Source: Metridium senile (Eukaryota > Cnidaria > Anthozoa > Actiniaria > Metridiidae). Taken from it: a stretch of DNA of 64,000 bases. How positions within the stretch are numbered: position 1 is the stretch's first letter; the number at the start of each line of letters is the position of its first letter. Shown piece after piece: positions 54,001 to 58,677 of this stretch. The notes below the pieces were generated by a model that saw only the letters and a list, made by a program, of their open reading frames with translations, did not search any database and was not told the origin of the DNA. The translations under genes were made by a program, and so were the position numbers. The stretch covers positions 13,696,447 to 13,760,446 of the forward strand of contig OX459100.1 in the NCBI GenBank assembly GCA_949775045.1, written 5' to 3'.

Positions 54001-56310
54001 AAAAGCGCAAAATGTTTTTATAAATCTACTTTAACCAACCTTAGATAAGTGGATTGGAATAAAAATTGAGTATTTATCGTGCTGGACTTGCGAGATATAA
54101 GCTACTTAGTGAGGGGTATTTTTTAATAATTTAAAAAAGCCGAAAACACGTCTCACTTACTATATTGTGCCTTCTTTCCCTTTTGCTTGATATTCAAAAT
54201 TGTTTTTGAATTTTGTACTTCAATAAATGTACAAGCATCGGATAAAAAAGTTTGGTCAAGCGTTTAATATTTTGTGAGTTGTGAGGAGCCGAAAATGTGT
54301 AATTTTGGATTGACGATAGATGCAAATTTAGCGAAGACGGTGGTCTAGGAGAAATGCGCTGTAAAAAAATCATTTTGAGGAATTTCGAAAAACCAAAGTT
54401 CTTGTGATTACTCACTGGTATGTGCCATTTCATGGTAAAAGTTTGAAGGCAAACTTTTTCTTGACCCGAAATGCAGTGGACCGCTTTTACCGAGACTGCC
54501 TCTTAATGTCATGTTCTAGATATGATTTTAAAAATTTATAAAATTATTTTCAATATTCTTTTGTTGTTTTTACCCGTATAGTCTGCAGCTTCCAACTCAA
54601 ACTTTTCTCCAGCATCTCGAGCAAATGATGGGTTCTCCTCCAGAGGTTCTAGATATATAATGATTACACGTAAACCAATAATATTCAAGAGTATTTGGTA
54701 TTTTACCAGTAAGCTACATGCAGAATGCAGACTTTCTGAAAAGGCCCGCCCCTTTCTGATCCACATTTTCATCCAAAGTTTCATCGTTATCTGCCCCCAA
54801 TCAATGGATATTTTAACTTGTCATAATTATCCAATCAGAGATATATTTTTAAATACACTTCTGTTTGCTGTCAAACACAAATATACATGAAGCAGACCAA
54901 TATGGTTCGATGTGACAAGGATTTTATTTTCTTTCTGACTGACTCATTATATTTATTAATTAACGTAGAGGTAGTGAGTGTGTGTCTGAGTCTCCCCAAT
55001 TAGCCACTGGCTAAATACATGAGACGTTAAAAAAGTGATTTATTTTATTTTTATTTTAAACATAAATACAAATAAAAGTCCTCAAGTTGTTTGTATAATC
55101 ATTGACCATGGAAAATAAAAAGCCTTTTGCTCACTTATAGATAAAGACCCAGCTAATAACAGAAAGACAAGGAGAATTAATTTGTAAAATAGTAAGCGTA
55201 ATTAATCCCATTTAACAAATATAGCAGGCTTCGAAAAACCATGAAAGTTTATTTGTAACGGCACAAGATACGCTTGATAAGCTTGATTGACGTCCTCTCG
55301 TCCAATTAATGAGAATTTTCATTACGCCAGGAGAAGGATAAATTGCAGGCTCTCCCTTCCTTTCTCAGTCTCCCCATACCACTCTTCCTCCTTTTTCCTC
55401 TCCCTCGCCCTCCCCCTAGAGAGCCGCCACGCAGGCTATAGACGAACGGTTAAACAAAATAATCAATATTCATTTTTAGCACATGAAAATCCCGCCCATT
55501 ATTTTTTTTTTTATGTTTACCTTTATCGTCTCGTCTCCTAACCTGTCCTCTTTTTGAGTTCTTCTCGAGAGGATCTAGATATGCAATGATAACACTTAGA
55601 ACAAATGTAAAGTTAGTCTGTTTTGCATCAGTATATATAATGAACAACATGCATAATGCAGAGTAAATTAAAAATACGAAAAGCTGTTCTTGCAAACTAA
55701 GCCAAGTGAAAATCTTACGTGTAGAGACGTTGACAGTCAGAGCCAATATCAGACAGCATACAAGTACAAAGTGCTTCATTGTGCTATAGGTATTCCAACT
55801 CTCTGTAAAAAAAAAAATGGTACTACGTCTAAAACAACTGGATCGCTGAAAGATTGTCAAAAATATGAAAAAAAACCTCAGACCTTCTTTATATGTTGAT
55901 AGGTATATTCCATGCAGGTGATCTCGCTTCGAAGCGCGCAAATATTTTTTTGTCTAAACGAAAAGGTCCAAAATGGACGCCTCAAGACAGCAACGTTTCG
56001 GTTACTTTTAGGCATTTGCGTATGTATGTGTACTATAACTAATCTAAGAAAAGAATAGAAGAATATCTCGACCACACTATTTGTTAATCTACATAGAATT
56101 ATCTTTAAAACTCTTTAATAGTTACGCTGACCACAGTCGTGATCAATGTTAATAACGATTAACATTATCCAGAATTCACTTCAGTTTTAAATGCAATATA
56201 AGAATAGTATATAGGAAGTTTTAAGATATATTTATCAGTTAAACCAATCCAAACTCAGAAACTCGTAGAAAAACGTACCTTCGACTTTGACGGTTTAGGC
56301 TTGAAGATAT
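36046..56310 (-). CDS. Secreted short ring-peptide precursor, split by an 18-kb insertion
   Basis: Proposed minus-strand exons: 5' UTR to donor at 56279; 55802-55719 with ATG at 55779 and a 20-residue signal peptide (basic K, then a hydrophobic core); 55574-55521; 54648-54574; and 36083-36046 ending in TGA. The three internal borders are all phase 1. Exons 55574-55521 and 54648-54574 are diverged duplicates (both begin PLE plus E/K-N) and their upstream intron ends also match. The first carries dibasic sites. The last exon starts after a good acceptor (ttcttttccag) in the required phase. It encodes Lys-Lys, then a nine-residue peptide with two cysteines five residues apart, two prolines after the first Cys and Trp before the last, then stop. 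The ring size recalls cone-snail contryphans, but a neuropeptide or toxin role is inference. Linking the last exon across the insertion is unproven. Confidence 0.45.
36228..36250. repeat. Poly-G tract
   Basis: An uninterrupted run of more than 20 G on the plus strand, between the proposed last peptide exon and the TTAA element. Confidence 0.95.
37236..37614 (+). repeat. Polinton left terminal inverted repeat
   Basis: 379 bp, matching 51213-51591 in inverse orientation with only a few mismatches seen by eye (for example near 37370 and 37530). It is gene-free. Confidence 0.92.
37623..37766 (+). repeat. 72-bp direct repeat, two copies
   Basis: Units beginning agaactagttagcagctggt lie at 37623 and 37695, just inside the left inverted repeat. 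It could be a duplicated regulatory or replication sequence. Confidence 0.8.
37913..38389 (+). CDS. GRF zinc-finger protein with nuclear localisation signal
   Basis: 158 aa. A GRF-type zinc finger at about 67-104 has Cys67, His69, GRGFFKC ending at Cys91, Cys98, then FQWC ending at Cys104. GRF fingers in topoisomerase 3 alpha, NEIL3 and APE2 bind single-stranded DNA. A further Cys cluster lies at 6-36 (CYPCFC, then RCKERKC) and may be a second, degenerate finger. The C-terminus has KKKRKV, identical to the classic SV40 nuclear localisation motif, so the protein probably enters the nucleus. ATG 37913 is the first in frame. It is the first gene inside the left terminus and is followed by an aataaa near 38514. 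A role in replication of the element is inferred. Confidence 0.75.
   Translation: MVSLSCYPCFCKENDCLEQFNSKNDEQYIRCKERKCGFFSKAENFNEYLDNFTEKVKSHFKHDHPLCDHRKPATLWISRSENNPGRGFFKCSQRDDRCKYFQWCDEQPSKNTIANWQPEVKTIEKAVQAEEYQVIKRKLTDTKKTEKKKRKVSPLNTE
38648..42931 (+). CDS. PolB: Family B DNA polymerase (protein-primed type)
   Basis: 1427 aa from the first ATG (38648). Replicates the element. A basic N-terminal region of about 350 residues may hold the terminal-protein function. A Cys-rich zinc-binding region follows at about 367-480 with repeated CxxC pairs. Exonuclease motifs: FFDFETD (about 491), HNAKGFDS (ExoII), YCIQDVN (ExoIII). Polymerase motifs: DFTSLYPYVNK (motif A, about 906), KLCLNSLWGKFG (motif B, about 1084), YFDTDSVIF (motif C, about 1180). 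All catalytic acids are present, so the enzyme looks intact. The last 70 residues are very acidic (E- and D-runs). The next gene is integrase, after a 580-bp spacer. Confidence 0.95.
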   Translation: MSVATSGNPFAIMTKTIQKEKTKNTNNQRKAKRYLKRSGRELKKRRPDFDKVEKLQKQAAAFLQAAIDEAKANTRLPKNKKTKSKNNTSKEKEPERTLDFNLEQLSEKEVKKFGTYSCAFKAQVSGFNSSSKNLLKDYVNGLENVFSDVIAQVKSKCNLNNVTQDRMRVMVTSNHLKKPLSTRLVTVSEQHPSLILSEISKVLQSEEEIPLDESFGIDVVALKMPVGSGKPLKVLDYSLHTKLKRSIITIKNKDNLCCARAIVTGREIALKGPKTQLLIKGKPIQKRLAFELHKKANVPKGPCGLEEVDRFQNVLTDFQVIVISFANRNTVIYEGPIREKKIILYYHNAHFDVIKPDKLPSFFGKRFYCNKCNKYFNEQRRHPCLNICKVCERKKCLPSTTVKIECPKCNKFCRSQECLLAHQKEKTTNGKTIPSKCTRSFRCTSCSVIVDSERRSKHICNEYKCWICKDFVEPGHLCYMQNEPPKTPSENLLFFDFETDQSSGEHKVNFAVSQDFVGNTSIFKGYDSLHNFCLFLFDKQHSGYTAIAHNAKGFDSLFLLQWLLQNRPTADVRIIRSGQKIMQLVVKDYNIRVVDSLNWFQMPLSKLPKTFGLDESKLTKGTFPHLFNKKENFGYVGPLPDTKYYSPDSLSSEARTTFLQWHADLCNNNYIFDFDKEIELYCIQDVNILRESCIRFREIFLTEMDIDPFRYVTIASTVMSLFKSKFLKPETIGIVPNHLYRGVQKLYSEVSIQWLEFLRFLTNKNILHAENVGEHKIVDQELNKTYYVDGFCPETNEVYEFFGCMFHAHNACFDSDSNNSLVNIKNSVIYNNTMQRVERLKKLGYTVKYIWECDFHKLSQTSEFKSFLSLHEIVGNLKPRDAFYGGRTNAVKLFYSCQPGEKIKYVDFTSLYPYVNKSKTYPIGHPVIITEDFGDISQYFGVIKCKVLAPPNLFFPILPVKIGGKLVFPLCKQCAIDESDTCCHTKSERGFYGTWCSCEVQKAVEVGYEILEIKEVWHFEHTSKSLFKDYVDAFLRSKQESSDYPGWVQNDIDRQRYIEMYREHEGITLRPDNIKKNPGLRAISKLCLNSLWGKFGMNTNREESELVFEPKRFYEVINSDEHDLLDLYLINEDVVELVYKKKKEISKESNVTNIFIAIFTTAWARLELYNLISNLGKRVLYFDTDSVIFISNENDYEPQLSDYLGGLTDEIGDGQYIKEFVSCGPKNYAYKVTDGSFKVKIKGFSLNHKTSQTINMDCMKSMVNDIKSNKTIIVVEERKITREPITRKIINKRQEKKYQLVYDKRMIINDGPDTLPFGFTWKEPEYQVTVNYHRQPLNTISSLHLFSEITIPETHNLGELFRYDDKEEERKEEEEEEEEEEGSIDLNVSSESESEDEFTKEDLSFYNDDDDDDDQDVSFYRALDNEH
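42932..43407. other. PolB-integrase spacer
   Basis: Holds a poly(A) signal (aataaa near 43058) for PolB and presumably the promoter of the integrase transcript. Nothing else seen. Confidence 0.5.
43408..43656 (+). CDS. Possible small acylated protein overlapping integrase
   Basis: 82 codons starting MGCLSS, with a later LACCGG. Gly2-Cys3 is a typical N-myristoylation/palmitoylation start, and small MGC proteins occur in some Polinton-like elements as I recall. The last 48 codons overlap the integrase gene in another frame, and only the first 35 or so lie outside it. It may be chance. Confidence 0.3.
   Translation: MGCLSSLPSFKLGNVLREIRCTLACCGGRVSIQSIDGEQKRRQVFNKSVLQSKKSRKFCFGRGIIPCCTRGKKSQNIKETSV
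43514..44470 (+). CDS. INT: Retrovirus-type integrase (rve, DDE)
   Basis: 318 aa. Catalyses insertion of the element, giving the 6-bp duplication. The core has Asp83 (WQADLID), Asp144 (QTDHGKEF) and Glu179 (AAIAERVIRTIKSKM), a 34-residue gap between the last two as expected for the D,D35E class. The N-terminal 70 residues form a basic helical domain without a clear HHCC finger. The C-terminal part (VRFKFHIGDKVRLSK, YKIKDLNGEEIEG) resembles the SH3/chromo-like DNA-binding domain. The stop codon lies inside an AATAAA (44466-44471), so the poly(A) signal overlaps the end of the gene. The catalytic triad is intact. Confidence 0.95.
   Translation: MANKNVDKYLTSLYYNPKNPGSFASAEALFRVVQEEKNHKISRKQVYDWLSSQRTFTLHKRNRKNFTRNRIIVGRVDEQWQADLIDIQKIAKYNGNNKYILVAIDILSKFTWCEPLKNKTGKCIVQGFQKIFKQGRKPEKLQTDHGKEFLNKQFQTFLKKNNVLFFTTNNETKAAIAERVIRTIKSKMYKYFTHKDTLKYTDIIQHITTSYNNTYHSSIKTKPRLVSQENEDHVWHILYDKDLVDGPVRFKFHIGDKVRLSKLKGVFEKGYTTAFTKEIFTISKRIARNPPVYKIKDLNGEEIEGTVYGNELQIVRDQ
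44521..45276 (+). CDS. mCP: Penton-like minor capsid protein
   Basis: 251 aa from ATG 44521 (the frame is open 27 nt further upstream only with a TTG). The N-terminus carries the typical block FFMLLPSNASLDLYSDNT, then HLPETIRLEGEYEVGLQSI. This pattern is known from Polinton minor capsid (single jelly-roll, penton base-like) proteins. The rest is beta-rich. It lies directly upstream of the Gly-rich virion-type protein and the major capsid gene, a conserved cluster. Confidence 0.85.
   Translation: MAEPHFFMLLPSNASLDLYSDNTLTSYTVHLPETIRLEGEYEVGLQSIIWPRSFYNVPDNISRIDYLNKDGIPDSVRIQPGYYDSMETLISAINAKMKARLTDKITLTFDKISEKVYVSVKNGYRLVLENQLSQILGFGGVDVIISESKSSPYVCDLNAGVECLYVYADILDYQFVGDTKARLLKVIPVVGKYGDIIYNSFDVPTYYPVGTKEFQDVTINIRSSANKKIQFSKGRVVVNLHFRKRQLSYFV
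45280..45795 (+). CDS. Gly-rich basic virion-type protein
   Basis: 171 aa, 3 nt after the minor capsid gene. Gly-rich segments (QKGGGAYFAGKSFQRGYG, QRGGGIGNFFGRL) are followed by a helix with IRKALPYFTSASKNIGKLAL and TGANVLADTASG. The tail is Lys-rich (TGGGKKRKG onward) and suited to DNA contact. Proteins of this plan sit between minor and major capsid genes in many Polintons. A relation to adenovirus core or cement proteins (mu, pVI) is a possibility that I cannot confirm. Confidence 0.7.
   Translation: MNSKHISSPELYKHYYLNQAEQKGGGAYFAGKSFQRGYGQRGGGIGNFFGRLIRKALPYFTSASKNIGKLALKTGANVLADTASGQNFQDSLQHRMNESGKEIKRRVTNQVRDAMDSQTGGGKKRKGNQKATNTTKKQKANPIKGKKSAKAIRSSKATKPRTFQDIFGSEK
45802..47127 (+). 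CDS. MCP: Major capsid protein, hexon-like double jelly roll
   Basis: 441 aa. Starts 6 nt after the upstream gene and ends in TGA that overlaps the protease ATG (ATGA, 47124-47127). The opening ELDLFSISPTQNSI, then PVEFNIPGTEDYI, followed by LLHSLWKQIDVYFGSTQV, is characteristic of Polinton major capsid proteins, which have the double jelly-roll fold. The later block DLRPDGCNISEYMGLRQRG is also typical. Length fits the family. Its presence with penton-like protein, protease and ATPase means a virion could in principle be formed. Confidence 0.92.
   Translation: MALVHPRSQECMLEELDLFSISPTQNSITKKNDIEYQPISAISNSTPVEFNIPGTEDYIHLPYTQLYVSARIKHKDGSNLDQDEKIGPVNNLLHSLWKQIDVYFGSTQVSNSTNTYSAESYCKTVLNFGMSAKKSQLQTAFWFGDSSGAFEDTKLGAEGKNAGFKSRNALIDESKEFELIGPLFSDVFMIQKYLLSFLDLKIKLVPNAPEYFLMSGEAGKEYQIVFTSIKLKVRKVKIANHVIVAHETALSKSPAVYGVPRTVCKSFTIPGTTPSLVKDNVFNGQIPKRLIVFMNKSAATNGSLTLNPFNMDLFSISTLGVYVDGEQTPAKPLKLNLTGNDKKYLESYQTLFTATGLFHDDSGNEITRNDYHKGYGFFAFDLRPDGCNISEYMGLRQRGNLSIEIVFSTALTEAINVFCIGEFDNIIEIDRERNVLYDHTS
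47124..47657 (+). CDS. PRO: Adenain-like capsid maturation cysteine protease
   Basis: 177 aa. Cleaves virion proteins during assembly. The catalytic set of adenain-type (C5/C48 clan) proteases is visible: His53 in GSHWVAMY, Asp69 in FFDSYG, Gln101 and Cys108 in LQSLTSSTCGQFC with the usual 7-residue gap. The start overlaps the capsid gene stop by four bases. The stop TAA lies inside an AATAAA (47653-47658), and the gene converges with the minus-strand block 72 bp away. Confidence 0.92.
   Translation: MNTLQLIQVMEQDFKSRGKFCGVYASDNLPSVIENYPCGLIVNTDKETESGSHWVAMYFPTKDRGEFFDSYGNSPDFYRKNFKTFLDGHSRTWIYNSRCLQSLTSSTCGQFCLYFVINRYHGKTLSMIVNSFSETLSINDHRVIMFVRRYLSFLKPKKQVNSHVALARIQYRINKLQ
47730..48521 (-). 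CDS. Conserved Polinton protein of unknown function, 263 aa
   Basis: Basic start (KYAKRMVLVPEEFMNML), a helical charged middle part, then a domain at about 120-215 with ILESIPKNSRTLAKSMITRL, VTWNNKGEV, SNIIDLVNDQLRERKDFNP and FTESLEKINMPKYL. The C-terminus is Pro/Thr-rich and basic. This domain matches the middle of the 278-aa protein of the palindromic element at 24.7-32.8 kb. It is separated by 4 nt from the 109-aa gene. The family is recurrent in Polintons, but its role is not known to me. Confidence 0.75.
   Translation of the reverse strand: MKYAKRMVLVPEEFMNMLERKENMQTAPMTKSMIRLDQKMDNILEDTKKPADDKATQYTQNLQRFLDVQEQKRDFIPTVKIHQESSSPLITNAQEIKKEEVMKSEESPSEAKIPLSENEILESIPKNSRTLAKSMITRLKANREHVTWNNKGEVSVNGQPVTGSNIIDLVNDQLRERKDFNPKGWEQFTESLEKINMPKYLMRNEKRKSHITQLHKQVTPESTQGAENYAFPPTPPTTPRTSKIPTLRRAAKVKRFSDNWITY
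48526..48855 (-). CDS. Small basic conserved Polinton protein, 109 aa
   Basis: Basic N-terminus (DRVRRNIDFLTVL), helical segment with KKQRKALLEHC, KGVVQLTPAQTAKLRRFRKHL, then KHKKSHIVQSGGSLLLTLLP and a hydrophobic end. It resembles the 105-aa protein of the palindromic element. It lies between the 263-aa protein (4 nt) and the ATPase (39 nt), so the three probably share a transcript. The hydrophobic tail after GG suggests a virion or membrane-active peptide. Inference only. Confidence 0.72.
   Translation of the reverse strand: MSDRVRRNIDFLTVLTKCNKKQRKALLEHCDKELILTISEIAINVLKGVVQLTPAQTAKLRRFRKHLRALADRQVPLKHKKSHIVQSGGSLLLTLLPPVLSVLKEVFSS
48895..49542 (-). CDS. ATPase: FtsK/HerA-type genome-packaging ATPase
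   Basis: 215 aa. Pumps DNA into capsids in the adenovirus-PRD1-Polinton lineage (A32-like). Walker A GPTQAGKT at 16-23, Walker B GILVIDD at about 84-90, and a sensor-like region with VIYIVQNLF near 116-124. Length is right for the family. First gene of a minus-strand run ATPase-109-263. The leader is AT-rich. Confidence 0.93.
   Translation of the reverse strand: MTDVRFKTPTSIMVSGPTQAGKTVLARRLLMNKHMLFDQEINKVVYCYGAYQPGFAELERNVENIIFVEGFPDNVMDLFDNQPGILVIDDLMANCSNDQRMADLLTKHSHHKNITVIYIVQNLFPPGKFSRTISLNCHYIIAFKNCRDSLGISTLIQQAFCAKNDRNFAMECFQDSTNKMYGYLLFDMHPVTPINFRLRTNIFPNEQHIAYVKRI
49614..49919. repeat. Direct duplication of the 224-aa gene's downstream region
   Basis: Two copies of about 140 bp, period 167: tctgtaactataaataaaaa starts at 49614 and 49781, and both end aaataagagcatta. 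The second copy covers the stop of the 224-aa gene, so the first is a duplicated 3' flank including poly(A)-like signals. This fills the 375-bp gap between the 224-aa gene and the ATPase. Confidence 0.88.
49918..50592 (-). CDS. Unknown Polinton protein with Cys/His cluster, 224 aa
   Basis: The C-terminal half has EHCPGCEIYHPSQHRHECM at about 127-145: Cys129, Cys132, His136, His140, His142 and Cys144, a likely zinc site. Helical charged regions follow. I recall the C-GC-x-H-SQ-x-H-C pattern from other Polinton-like elements but cannot name a function. It is divergent from the gene at 50700, with 107 bp between, probably a shared promoter. Confidence 0.6.
   Translation of the reverse strand: MSIDNVPLITSNMATERLTIVRKPSTDYMNNYEVIETGEKFSSFTPDIALAFSDFIKNQELNNYVSSWLSDNQTQESACSFELPTCSQENIQEIKPEITPRQVQIEKLLLKAFAQSLPGAITQISMEHCPGCEIYHPSQHRHECMTLDLQTLIWRYRKDAMGRIDEQSAIKRFLQYTNEELDHPINALELLRYECKDSRQEIFYRREEEFENIILHVFNKLFEK
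50593..50699. promoter_or_regulatory. Divergent promoter region
   Basis: 107 bp between two oppositely directed genes, with an AT-rich ccttatatttcatact stretch and repeated agtgaatgtgaagtgtgag. It most likely drives both. Confidence 0.4.
50700..51182 (+). CDS. Unknown right-end Polinton protein, 160 aa
   Basis: First ATG in frame is at 50700 (the frame is open from a GTG at 50649). Basic N-terminus (NKKKLVIRMFRLEVN), then alternating charged/beta-like segments (QKVTIEYKENDNLQNVTVE) and a helical end with AYEYYFNQVKKDVLKEQL. No motif recognised. It is the only plus-strand gene at the right terminus, 30 bp before the inverted repeat, mirroring the GRF gene's position at the left. Confidence 0.55.
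   Translation: MNKKKLVIRMFRLEVNQKSGEFNFNWVRDKKESKKLNPCLKKESATASKETRAKICDEGLIPTSNVYKQTQKVTIEYKENDNLQNVTVERMGVKQEFSWPKEWDYKMVQDEITVKFRAPTPDAILAYEYYFNQVKKDVLKEQLENRTFGQFPSAGYSVLF
51213..51591 (-). repeat. Polinton right terminal inverted repeat
   Basis: 379 bp, inverse of 37236-37614, ending CTATAGTAGT before the ATTATT target duplication. Confidence 0.92.
51626..51807. mobile_element. TA-flanked MITE in the left foldback arm
   Basis: Ends ctgcggctttcgactttctg and the imperfect inverse (ggaaaaccgctg), with a longer inner hairpin (ctgccgtcaatcaa / ttgattgacggcag). It sits inside cagtctta^atacac, and the right arm shows the uninterrupted sequence near 53865, so the empty site is visible. Confidence 0.75.
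52290..53440. other. Loop of the foldback element
   Basis: Contains a poly-G tract (about 52455-52484), a dispersed-repeat-like block with gtagggtgacccttct near 52730, and at about 53110-53400 an extra partial copy of the right-arm sequence in direct orientation. A 179-codon minus-strand frame (52341-52880) is low-complexity and repeat-derived, and I do not call it a gene. Confidence 0.5.
52455..52484. repeat. Poly-G tract
   Basis: Almost 30 consecutive G on the plus strand (gaggg...gggatt). It matches in kind the run at 36228-36250. Confidence 0.95.
54574..54648 (-). other. Propeptide exon 2 of the secreted-peptide gene
   Basis: 75 bp with acceptor (tatatctag) and donor (gtaaaa), phase 1 at both ends, acidic product rich in E and A. 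Duplicate of the exon at 55521-55574. As both are 1-1 exons they can be spliced singly or in series. Confidence 0.5.
55521..55574 (-). other. Propeptide exon 1 of the secreted-peptide gene
   Basis: 54 bp, acceptor (gcatatctag), donor (gtaaac), phase 1-1, contains KR and RRR processing-like sites. Confidence 0.5.
55719..55802 (-). other. Signal-peptide exon of the secreted-peptide gene
   Basis: Acceptor after a T-tract (tttttacag), 23-nt leader, ATG 55779, then 20 codons giving a signal peptide (MKHFVLVCCLILALTV core) up to donor gtaag at 55718. Confidence 0.6.
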
Positions 56311-56337
56311 TCTGTCGGCTATTTTGCTGTTTTTATA
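56279..56337 (-). promoter_or_regulatory. TATA box and first noncoding exon of the secreted-peptide gene
   Basis: On the minus strand TATAAAA (56337-56331) is followed about 25-30 nt later by a short leader that ends at a strong donor, GAAG/GTACGT (exon end 56279). This fits a TATA promoter with a 5' UTR intron before the signal-peptide exon. Confidence 0.5.
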
Positions 56338-56366
56338 GCTCAATATACCTAGACGGATACATTTAA

Positions 56367-56526
56367 TAGCCAATCAATAGTAAACACGCATAAGCTTTAT
56401 ACTTTTTAGCCAATCAATACATAGTAAACACTCATAAGCTTTATACTTTTTAGCCAATCAATACATAGTAAACACTCATAAGCTTTATACTATTTAGCCA
56501 ATCAATACATAGTAAACACTTATAAG
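56367..56526. repeat. 44-bp minisatellite, four copies
   Basis: Units tagccaatcaatacatagta with the following aacactcataagc start at 56367, 56407, 56451 and 56495. They lie directly upstream of the peptide-gene promoter and contain CCAAT (agccaatca), so they could act as a repeated promoter-proximal element. Confidence 0.85.
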
Positions 56527-57874
56527 CAAATTCCTAGTAAAGGTTAACGTTGCATGGAAGCTATAATCTTCCAGTAAATTGACCGAAAAGCATTTTAACT
56601 ACATTTCCTAACTAGGAAACTATCACATTTTTGAGAGGTGTTAAACTACTTATAGAAATGTTAATACTTTCTTGGTTAATTAAAGCACTAGAAGCAAAGA
56701 TACAGTGCTTGTTGTTGTTACTTGTGCAGCATTGAGTTGTTTCAGGGTTTTCTCTTGTTTTCAGTTAGTGTACTTTTTGTATTTTTTCGATTTTCAGATA
56801 TCGTTTTTATTCACGGCTTTATCACATGGATATCAAATGAGCAATAAATAAACTTTCTTTACCGCTCGCGAGGGTGGTGTAATAACCTTGTGCTATATGA
56901 CCTACGGCATCGACTATTTGAAGAAAATATAATCCTTAAAACACCAAATTATCCTGCATAAATCAACAAAAATGCACTCAACGAGAATTGAAAACGTTAT
57001 TCTTTTCTATATAGAAACTCTCTCAAGTGTTGTGAAAAATTGTCAGAAAATTCTTGTTTCAACGATGCGTAGGCATGGTAGCCAGTAGAAATGGTAAAAT
57101 CAAAAAAGTAAAATCATTTAATCATTTATAACCAATAGCTTATAATAAATATTAAGAATAGCGTTTAATTCCTAAGACGACGTCAAAGTTTGAAACTTTA
57201 CAACAGACCAGTTTAAGTTTTCTTCGAAAACACCAATTCACCCTACATAAATAAAATAAAAAGTACACTCAGCCAGAATTTAAAATTATAATTCTACTCT
57301 ATAAAACTCTCTCAATCGTTGTTTCTGCGAATGTGTGGACATGATATGTTATAATTAGCCAGTAGCAAACACGAAGTTTAAAAACTGCAATCTGGCTGAT
57401 GGGTGGTATTATATTCAAGTCAAAACATCCAGTTTAAAACTACCGCTTCAACACTACATAAGGAATAATAAATCTCATTTTCAATACTGGTAAATGTTTA
57501 TTTGCTAAGGCTCCAACGACGATTGCTGTAGTGAAATATTTAAACAGTATCCACAGCAAACCACATTACTCACAAGAATGTGTAAGTGAACAAACTTGCC
57601 CTGGGAGGTTGAGCGCAATAGACCACTTTACCTCCATATGCAAACTGTCCTTTTCAGATAACGTGGAACTCTCTTGAGAATTGTTTTTTTTTTATGATAG
57701 AAGTGTTATAACATTTACATATGAAAGAATCAACTCCCAAGGGTATAGCATCACGTGATCTGAATATGCGTAATACGTAATAATATCATATGCCCTTGGC
57801 AAGAATTGAACCCCACCAAGGTCATATGATATTTTTCTCAAGTATCTGTATTTCTCTTATACACTGAACGCATT
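56527..57874. other. Intergenic DNA, nothing identified
   Basis: AT-rich. Several stretches of the form gttttcaacac or actctctca recur in diverged form (about 56990, 57290, 57440), suggesting old repeats. No gene seen. Confidence 0.45.
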
Positions 57875-58299
57875 TCAATTATCAGTCCGGGAGATTACCA
57901 GTTTTGGTAATCATTTTGACGTCACATATCTATTGTTTCCGGCTGTCACGAAATATATTCAGCTGTATTCTACTTCAACATTGTTCAACCAATATTATCG
58001 CTTGTTCCAAGCGTACATACAGGACCACATCGTGGCATCCTTGGAAAGTCCTCTCGTGTTTGTGGAAAACAACTGCAACTATTATTTATCGATGTATTCA
58101 AATATAAATACGAACCAGGCGCTCATATAACTAAACTATGATCTAAAATAAATCTAGAAATTTACGAATGTACATGTATTGTGTGTCCTGAGATGATTGA
58201 TCGTTGCCATATTCACGACTGTGTTCCTTCATGTGATTGGTTAGAGCTGTGTTTACAAAACGATTACCAGAACTGGTAATCTCCCGGACTGATTATTGA
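57875..58299. mobile_element. 425-bp inverted-repeat element
   Basis: Left end tcaattatcagtccgggaga and onward ttaccagttttggtaatc; right end the inverse (gattaccagaactggtaatctcc onward). The short open frames inside are not protein-like. Confidence 0.8.
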
Positions 58300-58677
58300 T
58301 CTGAAATGGATAAACAAACAAGGAAGATAAAGAGGTCTATTAATTGTTCTTCTAGTCCTGGGGATCTTTTTCAAAGATATCTAGACCCTACCAATTAACA
58401 TTTTTAGTTTCTTTCGGATCAAATTTGAATCATATAAAATCGATACTAGTTCGATTTTAAACTCGCAGCCGATCAATTCGGACTAACAAAATGCTGTTAT
58501 ATTATAAATCAGGTTATTTCACACTTGACACGGTTTTCTTTGTTATTCATAGGGATGTATCTCCGATATAAACCCCTCATTATACCAATTCAAGGGTTAT
58601 ATCTAGATATAAACCCGGGTCTATATCTAGTTATAACCTTTGCATTTATTATTTATTGCAACATTAGACTTAGAAAT

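Larger units (their letters stand above)
36627..54502. mobile_element. TTAA-flanked foldback element hosting the Polinton
   Basis: TTAA at 36623-36626 and 54503-54506 flank GAGGCAGTCTCGGTAAAAGC and its inverse. The left arm runs 36627-37235 and resumes at 51598 to about 52290 after the Polinton. The right arm is about 53440-54502. Both arms carry a matching 79-codon frame, a by-product of the repeat and not a gene. Without its insertions the element would be about 3.3 kb. It shares TTAA flanks and long inverted arms with the elements at 24736 and 33337, but the terminal sequences differ. Confidence 0.75.

Noticed and set aside
36696..54433. Matching 79-codon frames at 36696-36935 (+) and 54433-54194 (-)
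   Set aside because: Similarity is explained by the inverted arms of the foldback element, and the peptide has no protein-like features.
55450..55941. 163-codon minus-strand frame read as one protein
   Set aside because: It reads through splice sites. The signal peptide followed by a donor, and the second exon after an acceptor, explain it better as two exons and an intron.
57904..58130. Overlapping 65-67-codon frames
   Set aside because: They lie inside an inverted-repeat element and two frames are open at once, with no domain.
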